Source: Desulfolinea sp050305405 | GTDB lineage: Bacteria; Chloroflexota; Anaerolineae; Anaerolineales; Villigracilaceae | NCBI GenBank assembly: GCA_050305405.1 | Contig: JBNLFG010000009.1 | Span: 62,001-126,000 of the forward strand | Length of the DNA: 64,000 bases | Reading direction: 5' to 3' | Part shown: piece after piece, positions 1-8,743 of the stretch | How positions within the stretch are numbered: position 1 is the first letter of the stretch | Layout of the letters: every line of letters begins with the position of its first letter | Program-made: the position numbers and the translations under genes | The notes under the pieces: model-generated | The model's input: the letters and a program-made list of their open reading frames with translations, nothing else | Told to the model about the DNA's origin: nothing | Database searches by the model: none

Positions 1-2994
1 GCCAGCGGCATATTCTCAGATACATTAGCTCAACAAACTATTGCCACGACAAATAGTAATGGTTTGGCAACTGCTTCAACTCTTACAGCAAACAATACGG
101 AAGGGTTATATCTTGTCAACGCAACTGTTAGTGGGGCCGGAACATCAGCTCAATTTAAACTGGAGAATTATGCACCGTCCCCAACAACTTTATCTGTAAA
201 TAATGGTAGTCATCAAGAAGCTATCACCTATGCTGAATATCAAAACCCCTTAAGTGTTTTATTAGTTGACCAAAAAGATCAGCCCATGCAAGGCGCTACC
301 GTTATGTTCACAGCACCTTCTAGCGGAGCAAGCGGACTCTTCAACGATTCCGGCACAATAACCACAATAGCAATAACTGACGCTAACGGTATTGCAACAA
401 GTGCAACCTTTACAGCAAATGCTACCGAGGGAGCTTATATCGTCGACGCCACTGTTTCCGGCATAGGGACCCCAACAGAATTTCAGCTTGAAAACTATGT
501 ACCAACGCCAACAACCATTACATATCACAGTGGTGGTTATCAGAGTACAACAATTTACACCGCTTTCTACGCATCATTAGAGGCTTTAGTTTCTGATCAG
601 TTTGGTAATCCAATGCAGGATACTACGGTCACATTTACCGCAGCTCCTAGTAATTCGGTATCACCCAGCGGGGCATTTAGTGATACAGGCACAAAAACAA
701 CATCGGCAATCACTGATGAAAACGGTATTGCAACATCAAGTACGTTTGTCGCAAATGGTAACTTAGGCGTTCACTATGTAGGCGCTACTGTCAACGGGCT
801 TACAAACACAATAAGTTTTAGATTTGAAAACAAGCTCGGCGTAAAAATATTGACCCATACAATGAACCATAATAGCTCAATACTGCCTGGAACATTTCTG
901 TGCGGAGAAACTCACCCTGAGTGTACAATTGGCACAAATCCCGATGCCGATTTAGCACACGAATATGCTTTTGATACCTATCTATATTATTTTAGTGAAC
1001 ATGGACGGCATAGCATTGATAACTCAGGGATGAAAATTACTTCAAGTGTCCAGTACGACACTAATTACGAAAATGCCTTTTGGAATAGCGAGCAAATGGT
1101 ATATGGCGACAATATGGTCACAGACGATATCGCAGCCCACGAAATGACCCATGGAGTCACCCAATATGAATCAAACCTGATCTACCTCTACCAATCCGGT
1201 GCGATCAACGAAGCGTTCTCCGATCTGTGGGGCGAATTTATCGACCAAACCAATGGAGCAGGCAATGATAGCGAGGCCGTCAAGTGGCTCATAGGTGAAG
1301 ATCTGGCTGGCGGAGCAGGTCGAAGCATGAGAAATCCCCCAGCTTATGGCGATCCGGACAAGATGACCAGCCCCCTTTTCCATACCAGTATGAGCGATAA
1401 TGGCGGTGTGCACCACAACAGCGGCATCAATAACAAAGCCGTTTATCTAATGGTCGAAGGCGGCAGCTTCAATGGCAAAACCATTTCAGGCATTGGCATC
1501 GACAAAACCGCAGCAATCTATTATGAAGTACAGACCAATCTGCTTGGCGCAGGCGCTAACTATACAGATCTCTATTACGCGCTCCAGCAGGCCTGTTCCA
1601 ACCTTATCGGAGGAGCAGAAGGCATTACAACCAATGATTGCGCTCAGGTCAGAAATGCAGCACAAGCAGTTGAAATGCACATCAAGCCCTCCCAAAGCTA
1701 TACAGCCATGCCGGATGCCTGTCCAACCGGCCTCTCTGAGAGCTACATCTTTTTTGATGATCTGGAGCACGGAACCACTAATTGGGGCAGCGGAGTCTTG
1801 TCTGGCAATAATGTTTGGTCACTCACATCCATAGGAATATCAAGCCCTGGGCACTCTATCTTTGGTCAAAATATTCCCAGCATCAGCGACAGCTATATTG
1901 CCATGACATCAGACCTGAGCTTGCCTGCAAACTCATCCTACAAGCTTTTCTTTAAGCATCTCTTTGGTCTTGAAGGGTATTACGACCAGAACGACAACCT
2001 GATAGAAGCCTATGATGGAGGCATCGTCGAATACAGTACCAATCAAGGTGCAACCTGGAAGGATGCAAACTCTCTCTTTAGCGCTGGACAAAATTACAAT
2101 GCTCAATTAGAGACGGGAGCGGGAAACCCTCTGCAGGGCAGGTACGCCTTCTCCGGAGTTAGCCATGGCATGGTAGGCTCTTTATATGATCTTTCCAGCC
2201 TTTCCGGGAAAAATGTGCGCTTCCGTTGGCGTCTTGGCAGTGACGCTTACATCAGCTCTACAGGCTGGTTTATTGATGATATTAGCGTCTACCAATGCGA
2301 GTCCTTACCGATTGTTTCCAGCATCACCCGTGCTGACACAGACCCCACAAATGCATCAACTGTGCATTTCACAGTCTCATTCAACAGATCAATGACGGGT
2401 GTGGACATCACAGATTTTTCTCTCGCAACGACGGGCGTAAGTGGCGCTCTTGTGTCTAACGTGAGTGGCTCTGGGAAAATCTACACCATTACAGTGGATA
2501 CCGGCACAGGTGATGGCACCATTCAACTGAACCTGATCGATGACGACAGCATAATAGACGGGAACAGCATTCCGCTTGGCGGAGTTGGTACAGGGAACGC
2601 CAATTTTACAAGTGGAGAATTCTATACCATACTGCCTCCCCCACCGGACAACGATGATTTTGATAGCGCAATTCCTCTTGCTCTGTCCAGCATAGAAACA
2701 AAAGAGACGCGCGGGGCCACACAAAACCCGGATGATCCAGCAACCCCGCAATGCAACATCAACGATGGAGGCAGGGTCACGGTTTGGTACAAGTACAGCC
2801 CCTCAACTGACACCGCAATTGCACTCGATACCGAAACCGCAGATTATGATACTTTCATCGCTGTCTGGACAGGGACACGAAACAACCTCACTCTAGTAGC
2901 CTGCAATGACGATGCTAATGGGACAAAACAATCTGCGCTTGCTTTCCAGGTCGTTGGAGGGACAACCTACTATATTGAGGTCGGGCAACCATAA
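1..2994 (+). CDS. Secreted thermolysin-type (M4) metallopeptidase with Ig-like repeats, 5' truncated
   Basis: The reading frame is open from base 1, so the N-terminus and signal peptide lie outside the window. Three Ig/Big-like repeats of about 108 residues come first (bases 1-183 partial, 184-510, 511-834), each ending in a FxLENY-like motif. The M4 catalytic domain follows at about 840-1730: HEMTH at 1138-1152, the third zinc ligand Glu at 1210 in GAINEAFSD (24 residues after the first His, as in thermolysin), and the catalytic His at 1411 in DNGGVHHNSG. Then come a MAM/immune-inhibitor-A-like beta-sandwich (about 1730-2310), a Chloroflexota-type Ig-like module (about 2311-2630) and a pre-peptidase C-terminal-like domain (2640-2994). 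Probably a cell-surface or extracellular protease. The M4 propeptide cannot be assessed. It shares its C-terminal domain with the protease at 6006-8042. Confidence 0.9.
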   Translation, partial: ASGIFSDTLAQQTIATTNSNGLATASTLTANNTEGLYLVNATVSGAGTSAQFKLENYAPSPTTLSVNNGSHQEAITYAEYQNPLSVLLVDQKDQPMQGATVMFTAPSSGASGLFNDSGTITTIAITDANGIATSATFTANATEGAYIVDATVSGIGTPTEFQLENYVPTPTTITYHSGGYQSTTIYTAFYASLEALVSDQFGNPMQDTTVTFTAAPSNSVSPSGAFSDTGTKTTSAITDENGIATSSTFVANGNLGVHYVGATVNGLTNTISFRFENKLGVKILTHTMNHNSSILPGTFLCGETHPECTIGTNPDADLAHEYAFDTYLYYFSEHGRHSIDNSGMKITSSVQYDTNYENAFWNSEQMVYGDNMVTDDIAAHEMTHGVTQYESNLIYLYQSGAINEAFSDLWGEFIDQTNGAGNDSEAVKWLIGEDLAGGAGRSMRNPPAYGDPDKMTSPLFHTSMSDNGGVHHNSGINNKAVYLMVEGGSFNGKTISGIGIDKTAAIYYEVQTNLLGAGANYTDLYYALQQACSNLIGGAEGITTNDCAQVRNAAQAVEMHIKPSQSYTAMPDACPTGLSESYIFFDDLEHGTTNWGSGVLSGNNVWSLTSIGISSPGHSIFGQNIPSISDSYIAMTSDLSLPANSSYKLFFKHLFGLEGYYDQNDNLIEAYDGGIVEYSTNQGATWKDANSLFSAGQNYNAQLETGAGNPLQGRYAFSGVSHGMVGSLYDLSSLSGKNVRFRWRLGSDAYISSTGWFIDDISVYQCESLPIVSSITRADTDPTNASTVHFTVSFNRSMTGVDITDFSLATTGVSGALVSNVSGSGKIYTITVDTGTGDGTIQLNLIDDDSIIDGNSIPLGGVGTGNANFTSGEFYTILPPPPDNDDFDSAIPLALSSIETKETRGATQNPDDPATPQCNINDGGRVTVWYKYSPSTDTAIALDTETADYDTFIAVWTGTRNNLTLVACNDDANGTKQSALAFQVVGGTTYYIEVGQP

Positions 2995-3058
2995 TTATCC
3001 AAATACCTCTCAGTTTTACACCCTGCTCATAGCAGTGTACCTCTCTGTAGGGGCACTA

Positions 3059-3087
3059 AAAAACCGCTAAATTTGGCGGTTTTTTTC
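3059..3087 (+). terminator. Rho-independent terminator of the M4 protease gene
   Basis: Stem AAACCGC / GCGGTTT with a short AT-rich loop, followed by a run of T. It lies 65 bases after the protease stop codon. Confidence 0.8.
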
Positions 3088-3251
3088 TTTATATCCTCCC
3101 ATTCAACTAAAATCCTGCACAGTATCTGTAATACTCATTCAACCCAGCCGTGCTATACTAAATTAGCAAAAGCTCACATCTTTTCTTTTTGATATAACAG
3201 TGAACGAATCGGGACAGGGTGGAGCTCAACCCAAACAGAAAGATAAAAATC

Positions 3252-3661
3252 ATGCCAGCGAAAAAAACAAATAAATCCACGTCCGGCAAACAAGCAAAAC
3301 AATCCTTTCTGATTGAAGGCATCGGGACCTAGGCATGTGGTCTTTGTGCAGGAACCCGCTTCCGCCAAATTCGACGGAATGCCGCGCAGCGCCATCGAAG
3401 CCAGTTTAGCGGATGTGATAGCACGAATTAGTGGCGATGAATTTGCGGTGCTGCTGCCCCATACAGACACAGGTGTAGCAAAGGCTTTGCTAAACAGAGC
3501 GCAACAGGCCATTAAAGAGAATAATAAAGCCTGCTCTGATGAGCCGATCAGCCTTTCAATGGGTGTCAACCACCAATGAGCCAAGGTCTCTCTCGACTGT
3601 ATTCATAGAGGCAGATGAGCGTATGTATGCTGAAAAACAGAGGAGGAGAAATGTCCCCTAA
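3252..3661 (+). pseudogene. Decayed CheB-GGDEF mosaic remnant
   Basis: Three fragments are joined here. From the ATG at 3252 the translation runs into FLIEGIGT, a TAG at 3330-3332, then ACGLCAG, which resembles the CheB methylesterase start (VGIGASAGGLEA). In another frame, bases about 3340-3420 give FVQEPASAKFDGMPRSAI, the C-terminal CheB signature. This runs straight into a GGDEF-type piece (ARISGDEFAVLLPHTD, about 3418-3579) that ends in SLSMGV. A further frameshift at about 3580-3605 restores the GGDEF tail EADERMYAEKQRRR up to TAA at 3659-3661. The CheB catalytic core and the N-terminal half of GGDEF are missing. Internal deletions in a CheB/CheR-PAS-GGDEF type signalling gene would explain this. 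It ends over the start of the next gene. Confidence 0.75.
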
Positions 3662-5783
3662 AACAAATGACAATCGAAAAACAACAGAGTCTGATAACTT
3701 GCGCCACAAAGCAGAAGAAAGCGTGGAAAACCGCAAAAAAGCAGAGGACACTTTGCCTGTCATGAACGCTGATAGCCAACATCTCGTTCATGAGCTTGAT
3801 GTGTATCAAACCGAATTCGAGATGCAAAACGAAGAACTGAAGCAATCTCGGGTGGAGTTGGATGCGGCGCTTAATCACTATAGCGATTTATACGACTTCG
3901 CTCCGACAGGCTATCTGACTCTGGCGCGCGACAGTGCCATCCGTATGATTAATTTGACAGGAGCACAGCTATTAGGCTCGGAACGAAGTCGATTGCTAGA
4001 GAAACGTTTCGCTTTATTTGTTGCCGAAGAGTTCCGCACATCTTTTATTGATTTTCTTGAAACGGTGTTTACAAGTAAAGAAAAAAAGAGCCTGGAAATC
4101 TTGCTGAATCAGGAAGAACGCAAGTCACGCTGGGTACGCATTGATGCCCATCGAGTGGATGACGAGCTTCAGGAATGCCGCGCCACACTGGTGGACATAA
4201 CCGAGCGAAAAATGGTGGAAGAAACGCTTTTACGACAAGTACAGGAGCTAATGACCTTGCAAAAAGTGTCTGCGATCTGTGCTCGCTCAGAAGATGAAGA
4301 TAATTTGATTGCGCAAATCACATCTATCGTCGGTGACACGTTTTATCCGGATCACTTTGGGATACTGATGGTGGACGAGAATGAACAGGTGATGAGGACA
4401 CACCCATCGTACAAGATAGGCAAGCATAAAAAGTCTCCACAGTCTGTTCCGCTTTCATCCGGCGTGATCGGACAAGTTTATATAACTGGTAAGCCTCATA
4501 ACATCCGCGATGTGCGCAGTGCCTCTTATTATCTTCCGTTCAACCCGGGGATGCAGTCGAACTTAAGCATTCCAATCAAGAGCAACGGAACAGTATTAGG
4601 GGCGATCAATGCTGAAAGCCGCCAATTAGATTTCTTTAAAAAAGAAGATGAACGTTTCTTGTCCATTGTCGGAGAGCAACTGGGTCTTACGCTCGCAAGA
4701 TTGCGCTCGATAAAAAGAGAACGCGCTCAATATCGTATGGTCAAAAGCCTGCACCAAGCCGCTCTTGCATTAACATCCAGCCTGCATCTGAAGGAAGTGC
4801 TTAATACTTTACTCACCGAATTAGCGGTAATTATCCCCTCTAGAAGTTCTGCTGTCTTCCTTTCTGAAGCCGAACATCTACGTTTGCTTGCAGGGCAAGG
4901 GTTTTCAGCGCCACAGGAGTTAATCAACAAAACCTTTTCCGTTTCTGACCCACTTTTTCAACGCATTTTCCAATCATTGAAACCTGTCATCATTCCGGAC
5001 ACTCAGGCTGAACCGCATTTTCAGGGCTGGGGCGATACCAATAGCACTCGTGGCTGGATGGGAGTCCCTATCATTATGAAAGATAAGTTGATCGGTATCA
5101 TCACCATCGACAGTCCACAGCCGCGAGCTTACACTGCTGCTGACGCCGAATTCGCGCTTACTTTTGCACGACAAGCTGCTTCAGCTATCGAAAACGCCCA
5201 GTCATTTGAGAAACTGGCTCAATCTTATGATGCCACCATTGAAGGCTGGGCTAAAGCTCTGGAATACCGCGATGATGATACAGAAGGTCATAGTCAACGT
5301 GTGACAGAATTAGCGCTCCGTCTGGCTGAAAAGGTCGGACTAGAAGAGAAAGAATTGCAAAATTTCAGATGGGGGGCCTTACTTCATGATATTGGCAAGA
5401 TTGGCATCCCGGACAGAATTCTCCATAAACCCGGTGCTCTGACAGATGATGAAAAGGAAGAGATGCGTCAGCATCCGGTGTACAGTCGCCATATGCTATC
5501 AGAAATCCCTTTTCTAAAGGATGCATTGATTATTCCCATTCATCATCACGAAAGATGGGATGGCAGCGGTTACCCGGATGGTTTAAGCGGTGAAAACATT
5601 CCTCTGGAAGCGCGGATTTTTGCCTTATCAGATGTATTTGATGCACTGACCTCTGATCGCCCTTACCGCAAAGCCTGGTCGCAGCAAAAAGCGCTGGCTT
5701 ATATCAAGAAACAGTCCGGCACGCACTTCGATCCTGAACTTACTCGAATATTTCTCGATCTGGAAGAATTTAATGCGGAGTGA
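3651..5783 (+). CDS. PAS-GAF-GAF-HD-GYP protein, probable c-di-GMP phosphodiesterase
   Basis: A 710-residue cytoplasmic protein without membrane segments. The start at 3651 is chosen because AGGAGGAG lies just before it; an in-frame ATG at 3615 has no such site. An N-terminal coiled region (about 40-75) precedes a PAS domain (about 75-200), two GAF domains (about 205-355 and 375-520) and an HD-GYP domain (about 535-705) with HD at residues 579-580 (HDIGKIGIPD) and GYP at 640-642 (HHHERWDGSGYPDG). HD-GYP proteins hydrolyse cyclic di-GMP; all the key metal-binding residues appear present. The N-terminal segment (HELDVYQTEFEMQNEEL) is of the type found in PAS proteins paired with CheB-CheR fusions, which fits the decayed CheB sequence directly upstream. 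The ligand is unknown. Confidence 0.9.
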   Translation: MSPKTNDNRKTTESDNLRHKAEESVENRKKAEDTLPVMNADSQHLVHELDVYQTEFEMQNEELKQSRVELDAALNHYSDLYDFAPTGYLTLARDSAIRMINLTGAQLLGSERSRLLEKRFALFVAEEFRTSFIDFLETVFTSKEKKSLEILLNQEERKSRWVRIDAHRVDDELQECRATLVDITERKMVEETLLRQVQELMTLQKVSAICARSEDEDNLIAQITSIVGDTFYPDHFGILMVDENEQVMRTHPSYKIGKHKKSPQSVPLSSGVIGQVYITGKPHNIRDVRSASYYLPFNPGMQSNLSIPIKSNGTVLGAINAESRQLDFFKKEDERFLSIVGEQLGLTLARLRSIKRERAQYRMVKSLHQAALALTSSLHLKEVLNTLLTELAVIIPSRSSAVFLSEAEHLRLLAGQGFSAPQELINKTFSVSDPLFQRIFQSLKPVIIPDTQAEPHFQGWGDTNSTRGWMGVPIIMKDKLIGIITIDSPQPRAYTAADAEFALTFARQAASAIENAQSFEKLAQSYDATIEGWAKALEYRDDDTEGHSQRVTELALRLAEKVGLEEKELQNFRWGALLHDIGKIGIPDRILHKPGALTDDEKEEMRQHPVYSRHMLSEIPFLKDALIIPIHHHERWDGSGYPDGLSGENIPLEARIFALSDVFDALTSDRPYRKAWSQQKALAYIKKQSGTHFDPELTRIFLDLEEFNAE

Positions 5784-5894
5784 TGTGAAATAGATTTTAG
5801 AAAGTCTGTCTCACCCAAATATGCACTTCCCTTTAGCTGACGCATAAAATTAATAACAACCTTTTCGACTTTATAAATCACCTACAGCCTCCAT

Positions 5895-5927
5895 CAAAAA
5901 ACGCTCAAAATTTGAGCGTTTTTTTGC
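5895..5927 (+). terminator. Rho-independent terminator after the HD-GYP gene
   Basis: Stem AAACGCTCAAA / TTTGAGCGTTT followed by T residues, about 110 bases after the stop codon. Confidence 0.8.
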
Positions 5928-6005
5928 ACTACCAACAAAAGTGTAAGCAAAAAAACAGTTGATTGGCATATAATGATTTTATATTGACAAAAAGGAAATG
6001 ACCCT

Positions 6006-8042
6006 ATGAGTACATTTTATAGAAGAATTAAAAAGTTACACTGGGTAGTTTTTGCTATCATTTTGCTTGTTTTCAGTATATTGTCGCGCAACATCATGAC
6101 AACACAAGCCGCCGAAAACGAAGTTTCTTATACAGGCTGGCTGTCAATCATTTGGGGAGATTCTCAAGACGGTCTGTCAACAGAAGCTTTATATATTCTA
6201 CAGCCCACCGTCGGAGAAGATATCCGGCTGACGCTTAAAGAAAATGCCGGCATCTCTTCCGGTAGCATGCTCTCGCTCAATCATCAACAAGTCAGTGTAC
6301 AAGGAACGGCTGCTCTCTCAGCGCAAGGAAAAACGGATACGTTGGAAATCACTTCCATCACACAGGTAGGCATCGATGCAAACGACCTGCAAGCAGAAGC
6401 CGTCACTGGCGCACGATCTTTTGTTTCGATCATGTGCAAATTCTCCGATTACAGCACTGAACCCAACTCCTTAAGTTTCTTCCAAAACATGTATTCATCC
6501 CAATATCCCGGACTAGATCATTATTGGCGCGAAGTTTCATACAACATGATGAATGTTTCAGGAAGCACGGCCGCCGGTTGGTTTGTACTGCCTCACACCG
6601 AGGCATACTACAATCCGACTGATACCGGAAAGGGAACGGATCTAACCTTATTGGCGACAGATTGTATTGCTGCGGCAAATCCCAGTGTTAATTTTTCGCT
6701 CTATACCGGCATAAACATGATGTTTAATACCGATTTTGACAACAACTGGGCCTGGGGTGGTGGCAGATATATGACATTAGACGGAGTCTCCAAATACTGG
6801 TCCCTGACTTGGGAACCACCCTGGGGTTATAGAAATGTTACCGTAATAGCGCATGAAATGGGGCACACATTTGGGCTGCCCCACTCATCAGGCAATTATG
6901 GAGCAACCTACGACAATGAGTGGGACGTAATGAGCGATACATGGAGTAATTGCTCAAATCACCCCACCTACGGCTGCTTGGGACAGCATACAATCTCCTA
7001 TCATAAAGATAAACTAGGCTGGATCCCCGCCAATCAAAAATATACGGTTAACCAATACACTTATGCATCACTGACATTGGAGCAATTGGCCTTACCACAA
7101 ACGTCCAATTACAAAATGGCACAAGTTCCTATAGGCGGCTCAAGCACCCATTTTTACACGGTTGAAGTCCGGCGTAAAACAGGCTACGACGTAAAGTTGC
7201 CCGGGCAAGCTGTCATTATCCACGAAGTAGACTTATATCGTTTACGTCCAGCATACGTCATCGACATTGACGGCAATGGCGACACTGGCGATGCAGGAGC
7301 CCAGTGGCTAGTAGGCGAAACATTTACCGATGCAACGAATAATATCGAGATCAGCGTTACCGCATCCACAGCAACGGGTTTCACGGTCAGTATCTCCAAT
7401 GATCCCGCTCCACCACCAGGAAACTTCCGCGTTACAGGCAGTGGACAATACAGCATTTCACTCGCATGGAACGACAGCGCCAGCGAAACAGGCTACAACC
7501 TCTATCGCAAAGTTGACGGAAACTTTGTAAAAATCGCAGACATCACCGCAAACACAACAACCTATACAGATCAGGATGTCAACTGCAACACCAGCTATCA
7601 GTATAAATTAAGCGCTTACTCTGCTATAGGAGAAACTGCTCAGACCGGTATTATCACAGGAGCCACATCGCCAACTTGCCCGCCACCTCCTGATAATGAT
7701 AATTTTGCCAATGCCGCAGGCATTACGTCGCCAAGCATCACTGATCCATTAAACACCCGTGAAGCAACGCAAGAAGCAAATGACCCCGACCTTTCAGGAT
7801 GCAATATTAGCGGCAGTGGACAGGCAACCGTCTGGTACTCCTATCAAGCGACCAGCAACACAGCCATCTCATTGGATACATTGAGTGCAAATTACGACAC
7901 CTTCATCGCTGTCTGGACCGGGACATACCCGAACCTCAGCTTGGTTGCCTGCAACAACAACACGAGTGGGACAGAACAATCGCAGCTAGCCTTCCAAGTC
8001 ACAAAAGGAACCACCTACCATATCGAAATCGGGCAGCCCTGA
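6006..8042 (+). CDS. Secreted metzincin-type zinc metalloprotease with FN3 and PPC-like domains
   Basis: 678 residues. Basic N-terminus and a hydrophobic stretch at about 11-29 form a signal peptide or anchor. The catalytic signature HEMGHTFGLPH is at residues 283-293, with the three zinc-binding histidines and active Glu. A Met-turn-like WDVMSD follows (Met309), as in metzincins; M6-like secreted proteases have a similar layout. A fibronectin type III domain lies at about 465-555 and a PPC-like beta-sandwich at about 565-678. The C-terminal domain is homologous to that of the M4 protease at the window start, and both proteins stop at the same place (IEIGQP / IEVGQP). AGGAAATG lies upstream of the ATG, with a possible -10 box TATAAT at 5969-5974. 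Probably exported; its substrate is unknown. Confidence 0.87.
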   Translation: MSTFYRRIKKLHWVVFAIILLVFSILSRNIMTTQAAENEVSYTGWLSIIWGDSQDGLSTEALYILQPTVGEDIRLTLKENAGISSGSMLSLNHQQVSVQGTAALSAQGKTDTLEITSITQVGIDANDLQAEAVTGARSFVSIMCKFSDYSTEPNSLSFFQNMYSSQYPGLDHYWREVSYNMMNVSGSTAAGWFVLPHTEAYYNPTDTGKGTDLTLLATDCIAAANPSVNFSLYTGINMMFNTDFDNNWAWGGGRYMTLDGVSKYWSLTWEPPWGYRNVTVIAHEMGHTFGLPHSSGNYGATYDNEWDVMSDTWSNCSNHPTYGCLGQHTISYHKDKLGWIPANQKYTVNQYTYASLTLEQLALPQTSNYKMAQVPIGGSSTHFYTVEVRRKTGYDVKLPGQAVIIHEVDLYRLRPAYVIDIDGNGDTGDAGAQWLVGETFTDATNNIEISVTASTATGFTVSISNDPAPPPGNFRVTGSGQYSISLAWNDSASETGYNLYRKVDGNFVKIADITANTTTYTDQDVNCNTSYQYKLSAYSAIGETAQTGIITGATSPTCPPPPDNDNFANAAGITSPSITDPLNTREATQEANDPDLSGCNISGSGQATVWYSYQATSNTAISLDTLSANYDTFIAVWTGTYPNLSLVACNNNTSGTEQSQLAFQVTKGTTYHIEIGQP

Positions 8043-8059
8043 TCTTTTCTCATTAAACG

Positions 8060-8092
8060 AAAAAGTCGCCAAGTTTTTGGCGACTTTTTTTG
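8060..8092 (+). terminator. Rho-independent terminator after the metzincin gene
   Basis: Stem AAAAAGTCGCCAA / TTGGCGACTTTTTT with a short T-rich loop, 18 bases after the stop. Confidence 0.85.
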
Positions 8093-8202
8093 TTTAATAC
8101 TGCCCTTCAAAAACCAACATGATTTTCAAAAATTTTGCATTCATTAAGCTTCCCTTTCAACTACATAAAAGGAACGCCGAATACTACAAAAAAGATCCCC
8201 GC

Positions 8203-8652
8203 TCAGGCTCGATTCTTCTGACGGATATAAAGCTGCTTATGCACTCGCGCCACAACCAATCCGTCATCATTCAAAATTTCCACTTCATATTCTGGACGAA
8301 AAACCGCGCCGCCCTGCGTTTTGGCGTAAATCTCGTCTATCTGCTCTTGTCTCAAGTGGAAGCGTGCTGCCACCCTCCCACGCCCCGGGCGGATGAATTC
8401 AATCCGCGCAGCCTGATCCCAAACGATGTATTCCTTGCCCAAAATATTCATCAGCATCAACATAAAAAAGGGATCGGTCATCGACGCCAGGCTGCCGCCA
8501 AAATGCGTCCCGACATAGTTGCGGTTATACCAGCGCAGATTCATCACCACAACAACTTCGCAATAATCGTCACTGATATGCTTGACGCGAATCCCTGCGC
8601 CGAGATAGGGCGGGTAGATATTCAGGATAAATTTCAGGAATTTCGATTTCAT
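8203..8652 (-). CDS. DUF4442-like hotdog-fold protein
   Basis: 149 residues, with the hotdog pattern of DUF4442/PaaI-like thioesterases: a helix region around residues 48-70 (YVGTHFGGSLASMTDPFFM) with the HFGG motif, and later beta strands. Such proteins usually bind or hydrolyse acyl thioesters, but the substrate cannot be predicted. It is the last gene downstream of the DUF1015-SerA-aminotransferase group, though a strong terminator lies between, so it is probably transcribed separately. The fold is fairly sure, the function is not. Confidence 0.75.
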   Translation of the reverse strand: MKSKFLKFILNIYPPYLGAGIRVKHISDDYCEVVVVMNLRWYNRNYVGTHFGGSLASMTDPFFMLMLMNILGKEYIVWDQAARIEFIRPGRGRVAARFHLRQEQIDEIYAKTQGGAVFRPEYEVEILNDDGLVVARVHKQLYIRQKNRA

Positions 8653-8700
8653 AGACTTAAAATACTACAGACATGCAAGATATTGAAAAGTCTGCTATAT

Positions 8701-8738
8701 AAAAAAACTGGCAGGCCTTGAAGGCCTGCCAGTTTTGG
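8701..8738 (-). terminator. Terminator of the aminotransferase-serA-DUF1015 operon
   Basis: Near-perfect palindrome (ACTGGCAGGCCTT / AAGGCCTGCCAGT) followed on the minus strand by a T run. It lies 6 bases beyond the DUF1015 stop codon. Confidence 0.85.
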
Positions 8739-8743
8739 TTGAC

